From positions 8,446 through 13,721 of the forward strand of contig DOBD01000183.1 of the NCBI GenBank assembly GCA_003506275.1: a stretch of DNA of 5,276 nt. Direction: 5' to 3'. The notes under the pieces were generated by a model. The model saw only the letters and a program-made list of their open reading frames with translations. It made no database searches and was not told where the DNA came from. Origin of the DNA: Bacteroidales bacterium. GTDB lineage: Bacteria; Bacteroidota; Bacteroidia; Bacteroidales; UBA1402. The first letter of the stretch is position 1; each line of letters opens with the position of its first letter. Position numbers and translations under genes: made by a program. Positions 1 to 5,276 of this stretch are shown one piece after another.

Positions 1-972
1 GGTTTCCTGGCGGAAGCGGTCGGAGCCGTCCATGGAACCTTCGTACATATCCCTGATGTGCAGGAGCCCTTTGTTGACCCTGTCGATGGTGTCAATTTGC
101 GAACTGATGCTCTTGAGTTGGATTTCGTAGATCGTGTTCAGTCCATACAGGTTCTTGTTCAACACGCCCATTTGTTCCACATAGCCCTTGGAGTTTTCGG
201 AGATATCGCTGGAGTTGTCGGTAATGCTCTTGTAGGAATCCAACAGAACATTGGATACTTCGGCCAAGGAGGAGGTGGCGTTGCTGAAGCGACCCAGGTT
301 GTCGGCCATGTCTGAGAGCTGATTGAGGTATTTTTCCGTCACTTGCGTGATGTCGGCCATGTTGTTGAGTTGGGTAACGGCTTCACCCATGCGTTTGATG
401 CTGTCGGTCAAGGTCTGGGCGTCTTCGTCGCTCAGTTGGACCTGTGGGGGCAGGCCGAAGCTTTGCAAGGCCTGTTCGGTCGTGATGTTGGCCAGCGGAT
501 TGCTGTGCCTGGGACCTGCACCACCGCCACCGGGATAGCCACCGCCAGGGTAACCACCTCCTGGATAACCTCCTTGTGTGCCTCCGGCTGCAGCTACGCC
601 AGGTTCGCCACTGACACCGGTGGCTTGACCGCCTACGATGTTGACAATGCCACCAGTCACACCACCGGGGCCAAATTCGGGTCTGTCTTCATCCTTATGG
701 GTGACGAGTATGGGGAACACTTCTTCCCACCGGTAGTTTCTGAAAGGAGGTTCAAATGCGGACAGGGCAAAAATGAAGACCTCGGTCCCCAGCCCAATGG
801 AGAGGGCAATGTTGGCCCCTTCCAGGTGTAACAGCTTGAATAAGGTGCCCAGAATAGCCAGGGCTGCCCCAAAGCCATAGCAGAAGTTAAAGATGGTCTT
901 GCCTCTGTGACTGCCCAGAAAATGGGACAGTTTGGTGCGGAAGCTTTTCTTATCGGTTGGTTGAGTCGACAT
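1..972 (-). CDS. gldL: GldL/PorL, T9SS and gliding motor inner-membrane subunit (3' end beyond window)
   Basis: The first 324 codons are present and no stop is reached, so the gene continues past the left edge. GldL (PorL) pairs with GldM in the inner membrane to form the proton-driven motor of type IX secretion and gliding. Two adjacent membrane helices lie at about residues 27-50 and 53-73. The polar residues conserved in the family and implicated in motor function are present: Tyr32, Lys46 and His49 in helix 1 and Glu64 in helix 2, followed by Glu74 in the motif SAFEPP. A Gly-rich linker (about 101-154) contains GGYPG-like repeats. After it comes a helical, probably cytoplasmic domain rich in Asn, Ser and Gln, ending in RFRQET, which in family members lies shortly before the C-terminus. 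The first 20 or so residues and the long linker make it larger than the roughly 215-residue Flavobacterium johnsoniae GldL and nearer P. gingivalis PorL. The ATG at 972 lies 24 bp after the gldK stop. Family assignment is by recognised sequence pattern. Confidence 0.95.
   Translation of the reverse strand, partial: MSTQPTDKKSFRTKLSHFLGSHRGKTIFNFCYGFGAALAILGTLFKLLHLEGANIALSIGLGTEVFIFALSAFEPPFRNYRWEEVFPILVTHKDEDRPEFGPGGVTGGIVNIVGGQATGVSGEPGVAAAGGTQGGYPGGGYPGGGYPGGGGAGPRHSNPLANITTEQALQSFGLPPQVQLSDEDAQTLTDSIKRMGEAVTQLNNMADITQVTEKYLNQLSDMADNLGRFSNATSSLAEVSNVLLDSYKSITDNSSDISENSKGYVEQMGVLNKNLYGLNTIYEIQLKSISSQIDTIDRVNKGLLHIRDMYEGSMDGSDRFRQET
530..574 (-). repeat. Three 15-bp tandem repeats coding for the GGYPG linker of GldL
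   Basis: Three imperfect 15-bp units lie head to tail at 530-544, 545-559 and 560-574. On the plus strand they read CCGGGATAGCCACCG, CCAGGGTAACCACCT and CCTGGATAACCTCCT. They are in frame and encode repeated Gly-Gly-(Tyr)-Pro-Gly blocks at residues 134-149 of GldL. The units differ mostly at third codon positions, so the repeat is not a very recent duplication. Each gain or loss of a unit would add or remove five residues without a frameshift. Confidence 0.8.
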
Positions 973-996
973 GGGAATGATGTTTGTGCGTGATAA

Positions 997-2406
997 TTAG
1001 CGGGATCTGGATTCTCCGATTTGGCTGCGAACACAGCGGAAGCCAATGAAAGAACGGGTTTCGTTCAGGTACTCATAGGAACGGGCATTCACTTCGATGA
1101 AGCGGGCTGCATCTTTCCAGGAACCGCCCTTGACTACCTTGCGCTTGTTGATGTAAAAGTCACTGTGATTGATTTTGCTGTGCAGGCTGGGATTAAGGTC
1201 GTTCATGTCCTGATAGGCCGATTCGCTCCAGTTACTCGAAGTCCATTCGGCCACATTGCCTGCCATGTCAAACAAGCCGTAGGCATTGGCCGGATAGCTG
1301 GCCACCTTGGCTGTGGTCATGTGACCGTCCTGGGGATAGCCACCTTCTGCGACCTTGAAGTTGGCATAATAACAGCCACCTTCGGTATTGGTTTTGTTGC
1401 TTTTCCAGGGAAAGCGCCCTTTGGGTTGCTTCCCCCTGGCGGCCAGTTCAAACTCTGCCTCTGTGGGCAACCGATAATCCAGCACCTTTTGGCCCCTCTG
1501 TGCCAATGATTGGTTCAAGTACATGGTGCGCCAGTGACAGAAAGCCATGGCTTGTTGCCAGGACACTCCCACCACGGGATGAGCGTTGTAAGCCGGATGA
1601 GAAAAGTAATTCAGCAAGTATGGGTCATTGTAGCTGTTGGGAAAGTCATTGATCCAACAAGTGGTATCCGGATAGACAGGTACAATGTAAGTGTTCAGGA
1701 AATCCCAGCGGGATCTCAAGGGACGGGTGATGGAGGTGTTGATCACCTGGCCATTTTCCGTCACATAGGCTGTATCTTTGGTTATCATGACCTGAGGGAG
1801 CTGAGCGACATTCAGGTCGGTGTTACGGGTGCGTTTGGCTAAGGCAAGCTGGTTTTCCCGCTTGGCGGCGGCTTCGTTGTCAAACCATTCGTACTTGTAC
1901 AGGTAGCGGTCGGGATTGTTGATGAGGCCTCCCAGCACGTCGTCCTTATCGAAGAAATAATTAAGGGCAGTCAATTCTTCTTCGGTAGCCCGCTTGGCAG
2001 AAGGAATGGGAATCTTCCAATTCAAACGAGGAGTGATGGGGTCTCCTTCAGCATTTTCCGTGATTTTGTATTCCTCATTTCCACCAAAGGCAGGATCGGC
2101 CAGTTTTTCCCGGATAATGGAATCTCTGACCCAATTAAGGAAGGCCCTGTACTGACCGTTGGTGATTTCAGTTTCGTCCATCCAGAAGGAACCGACGGAA
2201 ACCTTTTTTGAGGGGGTGTTCAGTCCGAACAGGCTGTCTGTTTCTGCTTGCCCCAATTCAAACGAAGCCTGTTCAACCAAGACCATGCCGTAGGGTGTGG
2301 GTTCGTTCCAAAATTTTTTCTCGACGCCAATCAATTCACCGTTGTCATACGAGCTGCAGGAAAACAACAGCATCAGCACACAGCCAGTGATTAAGAACTT
2401 TCTCAT
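997..2406 (-). CDS. gldK: GldK/PorK, T9SS ring lipoprotein with a formylglycine-generating-enzyme-like fold
   Basis: A 469-residue outer-membrane lipoprotein. In P. gingivalis the homologue PorK forms the large periplasmic ring with PorN and is required for T9SS secretion; in Flavobacterium GldK is needed for gliding. The N-terminus is a lipoprotein signal, MRKFLITGCVLMLLFSC, with lipobox LFSC and lipidated Cys17. The rest is an FGE-sulfatase (SUMF1-like) domain with recognisable blocks: FWMDETEITNGQY (75-86), HPVVGVSWQQAMAFCHW (276-292), RLPTEAEFELAARG (312-325), YGLFDMAGNVAEW (376-388), VVKGGSW (424-430) and GFRC (455-458). A long insertion (about 100-270) separates the first two blocks, as in other GldK proteins. 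Hand alignment to human SUMF1 puts Ala434 and Val439 where the catalytic cysteines would be, so it is probably a structural pseudoenzyme. The ATG at 2406 is preferred over one at 2472, because it places the signal peptide at the N-terminus and follows the porP stop by 4 bp without overlap. Confidence 0.95.
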   Translation of the reverse strand: MRKFLITGCVLMLLFSCSSYDNGELIGVEKKFWNEPTPYGMVLVEQASFELGQAETDSLFGLNTPSKKVSVGSFWMDETEITNGQYRAFLNWVRDSIIREKLADPAFGGNEEYKITENAEGDPITPRLNWKIPIPSAKRATEEELTALNYFFDKDDVLGGLINNPDRYLYKYEWFDNEAAAKRENQLALAKRTRNTDLNVAQLPQVMITKDTAYVTENGQVINTSITRPLRSRWDFLNTYIVPVYPDTTCWINDFPNSYNDPYLLNYFSHPAYNAHPVVGVSWQQAMAFCHWRTMYLNQSLAQRGQKVLDYRLPTEAEFELAARGKQPKGRFPWKSNKTNTEGGCYYANFKVAEGGYPQDGHMTTAKVASYPANAYGLFDMAGNVAEWTSSNWSESAYQDMNDLNPSLHSKINHSDFYINKRKVVKGGSWKDAARFIEVNARSYEYLNETRSFIGFRCVRSQIGESRSR

Positions 2407-2410
2407 GTTG

Positions 2411-3391
2411 TTAGAGTATTCGTATACTTTTTTGTTTTTTGCTGACGGAAGCCGTTTCAATTCTTCGGGCATAACGCAGGAAAATTTCGTGACTACCGCC
2501 TGATGCTCCCCAAAGTGCCAATGAAATATCGTAGGCGTAACCGATGCTCAACCCCTGAGGGAGCTTCACGCCGGCAGATACGATCACGGCATCCTGTGGT
2601 CGCCAGCCAGCCATTCCCCAGTACGTATCCTTATAGGTTAGTCGGGCAGAAAGGTCTGCTTGCCACGCTGTAAGGTCTGTTTTCAGCAGGAATGACGGCT
2701 GCAAGGTGTATAACGGGTTGGATAATTGAATATTGTATCCCCCTGTCAAATAATAGGTGCGGGCAGGTACGAACTTATAGGCATCTTCGCTGGGTGTTTC
2801 CTCACCTTCTTTGAGCTTGACGGCCATACCGGTTAGGTGAGACACTGACAGTCCGGTGTGAAAACGGGGATGGCTGAACCATAGTCCCAGGTTGATATCG
2901 GGTATCATGCCCTCAAGGTTGCCTGCGGGCTTGGAAGGGTCGCCGGGTACGTGGTATTCGCTGGAGGGGATATAGATACCCCCAGCATCAAACACCTGCT
3001 GGAGCATCCCCCCTTGCACGCCCACTCCCAACAATCCATTCCAGAGCGGTTTTCTATAGGCGTACTGGGCCTGTAACAACTGAGTACTGAACAAGCCGTA
3101 CGTTTCGTTCATGATCAACAGACCAAATCCATGCCTGGATGCTCCAAACAGTTTGGGTAAGGAAGCATTGAGCAGGAAGGTCTTAGGCGCGTTGTCAATG
3201 CTGGTCCACTGCTGACGGTTGGTCAAATTCACCACCAATTCTTCCCCTTCGCCAATGGCGGCAGGATTAAACAGGGCAGGATTGAGCATATACTGACTGA
3301 ACTGACCGTCAAACTGAGCCTTGGCCACCAGGGCAAACATCAGCAAGAGGACGGTTAAACAGCGATGATGTATGGAAAAGACGTTTCGCAT
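2411..3391 (-). CDS. porP: PorP/SprF family type IX secretion outer-membrane protein
   Basis: A 326-residue protein of the PorP/SprF family, outer-membrane beta-barrels of the type IX secretion and gliding system. A cleavable signal peptide covers residues 1-25 (hydrophobic core CLTVLLLMFALV, likely cut after AKA). The mature protein starts QFDGQFSQYMLNPALFNPAA, the family's hallmark start. Alternating hydrophobic residues with Tyr, Trp and Gly suggest beta strands throughout. The end has GSHEIFLRY followed by a basic tail closing in KSIRIL, like the members encoded next to gldK. Genomes often carry many paralogues of this family; its place directly before gldK, in the order porP-porK-porL seen in P. 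gingivalis, points to the core copy. The ATG at 3391 is chosen because it begins the signal peptide; an in-frame TTG at 3436 would add 15 residues before it. No Shine-Dalgarno is evident, as is common in this phylum. Confidence 0.93.
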   Translation of the reverse strand: MRNVFSIHHRCLTVLLLMFALVAKAQFDGQFSQYMLNPALFNPAAIGEGEELVVNLTNRQQWTSIDNAPKTFLLNASLPKLFGASRHGFGLLIMNETYGLFSTQLLQAQYAYRKPLWNGLLGVGVQGGMLQQVFDAGGIYIPSSEYHVPGDPSKPAGNLEGMIPDINLGLWFSHPRFHTGLSVSHLTGMAVKLKEGEETPSEDAYKFVPARTYYLTGGYNIQLSNPLYTLQPSFLLKTDLTAWQADLSARLTYKDTYWGMAGWRPQDAVIVSAGVKLPQGLSIGYAYDISLALWGASGGSHEIFLRYARRIETASVSKKQKSIRIL

Positions 3392-3403
3392 AAAAATCCA
3401 ACA

Positions 3404-3423
3404 CTTGTCTGGGTAAAGACAAG
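3404..3423 (-). promoter_or_regulatory. Perfect inverted repeat in the porP leader
   Basis: CTTGTCT and AGACAAG form a perfect 7-bp inverted repeat around a 6-base spacer, ending 12 bp before the porP ATG at 3391. It could be an operator for a dimeric regulator or a small hairpin near the start of the T9SS mRNA that affects translation or stability. I see no convincing promoter for this operon: the best -7-like box is TATTATTG (3434-3441, one mismatch to TAnnTTTG), and it has no TTG at the right distance upstream. The repeat is visible in the sequence; its function is inferred. Confidence 0.4.
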
Positions 3424-3477
3424 GGATAGTGAACAATAATAACAGAAAAGGCGTGAAAAAATTGTGTTTGACGAAGA

Positions 3478-3556
3478 TTCAACCATAAAAAAAACGGTGA
3501 CACGTTGGTGCCACCGATGTAGTATTCTGACGAGCAATGCCGTTTCTATGGTTGAA
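3478..3556. repeat. 10-bp inverted repeat flanking the terminator
   Basis: TTCAACCATA (3478-3487) is exactly the reverse complement of TATGGTTGAA (3547-3556). The arms are 59 bp apart and enclose the terminator hairpin. In RNA they could close a longer stem around it. A match of this length at this distance is not very improbable by chance in a window of this size, so the pairing is seen but its meaning is uncertain. Confidence 0.3.
3487..3516 (-). terminator. Intrinsic terminator of the DUF2795 gene
   Basis: Read on the minus strand, CGGTGGCAC, a CAAC loop and GTGTCACCG form a 9-bp stem with one G-U pair, followed directly by eight T residues. This is a textbook Rho-independent terminator. 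It begins 55 bp after the stop codon at 3572 and separates the DUF2795 gene from the T9SS operon. The plus-strand reading has no T tract, so it should work in one direction only. Confidence 0.88.
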
Positions 3557-3571
3557 GAAAAGAGATTGACG

Positions 3572-3793
3572 TCAATACTCCTCTTCATTAAAAAAGAAGT
3601 CTTCCTGACTGGGGTAATCGGGCCAAATATCTTCTATGCTTTCATATATTTCACCTTCATCTTCAATTTCCTGGAGATTTTCAATGACTTCAAGGGGCGA
3701 TCCGGATCGGATGGCATAGTCAATCAACTCGTCTTTGGTTGCAGGCCAAGGTGCATCCTCCAGTTTTGAGGCCAATTCCAACGTCCAATACAT
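3572..3793 (-). CDS. Small acidic DUF2795 family protein
   Basis: A 73-residue protein starting MYWTLELASKLEDAPWPATK, a sequence type strongly conserved across Bacteroidota and assigned to DUF2795. It has no signal peptide or membrane segment, so it is likely cytoplasmic. It is extremely acidic: 22 Asp or Glu against 3 Lys or Arg. The first half (about 4-45) looks like a compact helical domain, with WPATKDELIDYAIRSG followed by PLEVIENLQEIED. The second half is a Glu/Asp-rich tail with spaced aromatics (IWPDYP, then DFFF) ending in EEEY. The molecular function is unknown. It has its own promoter upstream (3883-3912) and a strong terminator downstream (3487-3516), so it appears to be a monocistronic unit. 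The fold prediction is inference; the family call rests on recognised sequence. Confidence 0.9.
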   Translation of the reverse strand: MYWTLELASKLEDAPWPATKDELIDYAIRSGSPLEVIENLQEIEDEGEIYESIEDIWPDYPSQEDFFFNEEEY

Positions 3794-3882
3794 GAGCAGG
3801 GCGGTTAAGAGGTTACTTACTATCAGAATGTCAACAAATTACAGAATCAATCCAAAAGGAGTGCCTGTTTTTGATTTTGTCG

Positions 3883-3912
3883 CAAAAATAGAAGATTCTT
3901 TTTACAAAACAA
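3883..3912 (-). promoter_or_regulatory. Bacteroidota-type promoter for the DUF2795 gene
   Basis: On the minus strand TTG (3912-3910) is followed, after 19 bases, by TATTTTTG (3890-3883). This fits the TTG, 17-23 bases, TAnnTTTG consensus described for Flavobacterium and Bacteroides primary sigma factors. Transcription would start near 3876 and give a leader of about 80 bases before the ATG at 3793. The box lies in the 132-bp gap after the adenosyltransferase stop. Confidence 0.6.
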
Positions 3913-3925
3913 GCCCCGATATCAA

Positions 3926-4477
3926 TTATTTGGCAGGATCCCAAAAAATTTCCTGGCTATCAAACAGACAGGCCTTTCTGGCCAGGCAATACAAGTAATC
4001 AGACAATCGATTCAGGTACACGATAATCCCCTCGTCAACGTCATGGATTTTTGAAACTTTCACGGTGAGTCGCTCTGCTCTTCTGCAAACAGTTCTGGCT
4101 ACATGGCACAAGGAGGCCGACTTATTTCCACCCGGGAGGATGAATCGATCTTGTTCAGGTAGCTTGCTCAACAGGTCGTCGATTTCCTGTTCCATGCGGA
4201 GTAACCGATCTTCCGTGACCGGCTCTTTGAAATGGGGGTCCTTGACCGTGTTGTCGGTGGCCAGGCTCGATCCCAAGCGGAAAAGCTGGTGCTGAATGAG
4301 TTGAACGTATTCTGCATCGTGTTTGTCGTGCAACTCGCTGATGACCAAGCCCAGAATGGCGTTCAGTTCGTCCAGGCTTCCATAGGCGTCCAGACGGATG
4401 TCGTCTTTAGAGACCCTGGTGCCACCAATAAGGCCGCTGGTCCCTTTATCACCTGTTTTGGTATAAATTTTTGTCAT
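3926..4477 (-). CDS. pduO: PduO-type ATP:cob(I)alamin adenosyltransferase
   Basis: A 183-residue cytoplasmic enzyme that transfers the adenosyl group of ATP to cob(I)alamin to make adenosylcobalamin, the cofactor of enzymes such as methylmalonyl-CoA mutase. It has the usual length and all main motifs of the trimeric PduO/MMAB family: the ATP-binding KIYTKTGDKGTSGL (3-16); Arg28 with YGSLDELNAILG (32-43); FILPGG (112-117); HVARTVCRRAERL (125-137), whose Arg128 and Arg132 match the conserved active-site and subunit-interface arginines; and YLNRLSDYLYCLAR (154-167). Nothing looks missing, so it should be active. The ATG at 4477 is chosen because TKTGD sits close to the N-terminus in the family. 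An upstream in-frame ATG at 4648 would add 57 unrelated residues overlapping the preceding gene. It lies 10 bp after that gene and is probably co-transcribed. The symbol follows the family name; no pdu operon is visible here. Confidence 0.95.
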   Translation of the reverse strand: MTKIYTKTGDKGTSGLIGGTRVSKDDIRLDAYGSLDELNAILGLVISELHDKHDAEYVQLIQHQLFRLGSSLATDNTVKDPHFKEPVTEDRLLRMEQEIDDLLSKLPEQDRFILPGGNKSASLCHVARTVCRRAERLTVKVSKIHDVDEGIIVYLNRLSDYLYCLARKACLFDSQEIFWDPAK

Positions 4478-4487
4478 AGTGGGAGGG

Positions 4488-5219
4488 TTATAAGTGATAC
4501 GTTTTTTTTTCAAGGTCGGGTCTGAACAAGAGGATTCCAAAACGGTAGACCTCCAGGCTGGCAGTGACGGAAGGATATTGACAGGCAAACGCCCAACAGG
4601 CTGCCATGTCTTTGTCAAAGGGGCGGTTGACCACCAATACGCTTCCATGATGGCAACGTTCGAGGCAAGCCATCATGACGGCCATCAGGAAGGAGTTGTC
4701 GGGATGGGGATTGATTACCACCAGGTCCAGGCTCATTATTTGTGGTATCTGTTGTTGAAGGCTTTCGTAGCGTAAGATAGGATAAATACAGAGGTTGTCG
4801 GTATGCAGTCCGGCTGCCAGGATGTGTGTCCTGGCCAACCCATCCTCATCGTATGCGAGGACATCAACACGGTGTTTGGTTCCTGCCGTGGCCAAATAGG
4901 CCAAGTCTGGAGTCCCTTTACTACCTACGTACAAGGAGTGGTTGGCACCAATATCCATGGTCAGCCTGAATAAGAGTCGGCCGAACCGATGCGCTTGCTT
5001 GTCGGCTGGATGATGACGCATCAACGCATCAAAACAGTAGTATGAATGCTTGTTGAACAGCACATCGGTCAGCAGGTGGTATAAATAAGGGGAGTGTATG
5101 CCATGGCCTTTACGGCGTCTAAGGCGCAAAATATGGCTCAAGGGCGATGTCACACCGGTTAAACCATGTGTGGCCCCAAAGCGGGCTGGACGGACGATGC
5201 GTCGGGTAACTCCTGGCAT
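4488..5219 (-). CDS. Methyltransferase-like protein, probably degenerate (Bacteroidota family)
   Basis: A 243-residue soluble protein resembling a Bacteroidota family annotated as class I SAM-dependent methyltransferase. The family's N-terminal mark is present: RRKGHGIHSPYLYHLLTDV (35-53). A Rossmann-like core follows, with LYVGSKGTPDLAYLA (96-110) in the place of the SAM-binding glycine loop, VDVLAYDEDGLA (118-129) as the next strand, and LDLVVINPHPDNS (164-176) where relatives carry an acidic DGxH-like motif. The C-terminus keeps the family pattern: a DM-x-x-x-W segment (204-209), then YPSVTASLEVYRFGILLFR (215-233). The glycine loop is poor and the usual acidic residues near 170 and 198 are Asn, so methyl transfer is doubtful. 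The start is the ATG at 5219; an in-frame TTG at 5240 lies inside the promoter box and is rejected. It probably shares an operon with the adenosyltransferase 10 bp downstream. Its substrate is unknown. Confidence 0.75.
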   Translation of the reverse strand: MPGVTRRIVRPARFGATHGLTGVTSPLSHILRLRRRKGHGIHSPYLYHLLTDVLFNKHSYYCFDALMRHHPADKQAHRFGRLLFRLTMDIGANHSLYVGSKGTPDLAYLATAGTKHRVDVLAYDEDGLARTHILAAGLHTDNLCIYPILRYESLQQQIPQIMSLDLVVINPHPDNSFLMAVMMACLERCHHGSVLVVNRPFDKDMAACWAFACQYPSVTASLEVYRFGILLFRPDLEKKTYHL

Positions 5220-5237
5220 GTGGATCCTTTTCTGATG

Positions 5238-5245
5238 CAAAGATA
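5238..5245 (-). promoter_or_regulatory. -7 promoter box before the methyltransferase-like gene
   Basis: The minus strand reads TATCTTTG, an exact match to the Bacteroidota -7 consensus TAnnTTTG. Transcription would begin roughly 5-8 bases downstream, leaving a leader of only about a dozen bases before the ATG at 5219. No clear TTG stands at the expected distance upstream (a TTTG ends 12 bases before the box, which is too close), so the upstream half is weak. The box decides the start codon of the gene. Confidence 0.55.
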
Positions 5246-5276
5246 CCCAACTCTTTTCAAAAATGTTGGTATGGAT

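Noticed and set aside
343..831. Open frame on the plus strand
   Set aside because: It lies antisense to gldL, whose minus-strand frame is unmistakable; the translation is low-complexity and resembles no family.
657..1046. Open frame on the minus strand
   Set aside because: It is an out-of-frame reading of gldL and the end of gldK, with a Pro/Ser-rich translation typical of a shadow.
1021..1842. Two long open frames on the plus strand
   Set aside because: Both are antisense to gldK, which has clear FGE-family motifs through this stretch.
3565..3576. Perfect 12-bp palindrome ATTGACGTCAAT over the DUF2795 stop codon
   Set aside because: About one such palindrome is expected by chance in a window of this size, and it is not near a promoter.
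3464..3769. Open frame on the plus strand across the terminator
   Set aside because: It is antisense to the DUF2795 gene and runs through the terminator region; the composition is that of a random reading.
4478..4648. Upstream in-frame extension of the adenosyltransferase
   Set aside because: The 57 extra residues match nothing in the family and overlap the preceding gene; the ATG at 4477 gives the normal N-terminus.

Overview
The window comes from a member of the Bacteroidota (Bacteroidetes). Three things show this: a PorP/SprF–GldK–GldL gene set, which belongs to the type IX secretion system (T9SS) and gliding machinery known only from this phylum and its close relatives; a DUF2795-type acidic small protein with the N-terminus MYWTLELAS typical of the phylum; and TAnnTTTG-type promoter boxes in place of E. 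coli-like -10 boxes. The genus cannot be read from the sequence. The long Gly/Tyr/Pro linker in GldL and the moderate GC content would suit Saprospiria or Chitinophagia, but that is only a guess.

Every gene I can support is on the minus strand, so the window reads from right to left. From the right edge: (1) a 243-residue protein related to SAM-dependent methyltransferases but with eroded acidic motifs (5219-4488), starting just downstream of a good -7 box; (2) 10 bp later, a PduO-type ATP:cob(I)alamin adenosyltransferase (4477-3926), probably in the same operon; (3) a free-standing 73-residue acidic DUF2795 protein (3793-3572) with its own promoter (3883-3912) and a strong intrinsic terminator (3487-3516); (4) a 180-bp gap holding that terminator and a perfect inverted repeat (3404-3423) in front of the next operon; (5) the T9SS operon porP/sprF (3391-2411), gldK/porK (2406-997) and gldL/porL (972 to beyond base 1). 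The intergenic gaps in that operon are 4 and 24 bp, and the last gene is cut by the window edge.

The T9SS genes encode an outer-membrane beta-barrel of the PorP/SprF family, the ring lipoprotein GldK and the inner-membrane motor subunit GldL. In the usual order gldM and gldN follow, here just beyond the left edge. The right-hand half is housekeeping: making adenosylcobalamin, plus two proteins of unknown role. I found no mobile elements, CRISPR arrays, tRNAs or rRNAs. No stretch over 300 bases lacks a gene.

The window is well explained by known families. The points most worth a second look are the catalytically degenerate methyltransferase-like protein, the 15-bp tandem repeat in the GldL linker, the hairpin in the porP leader and the very acidic small protein.
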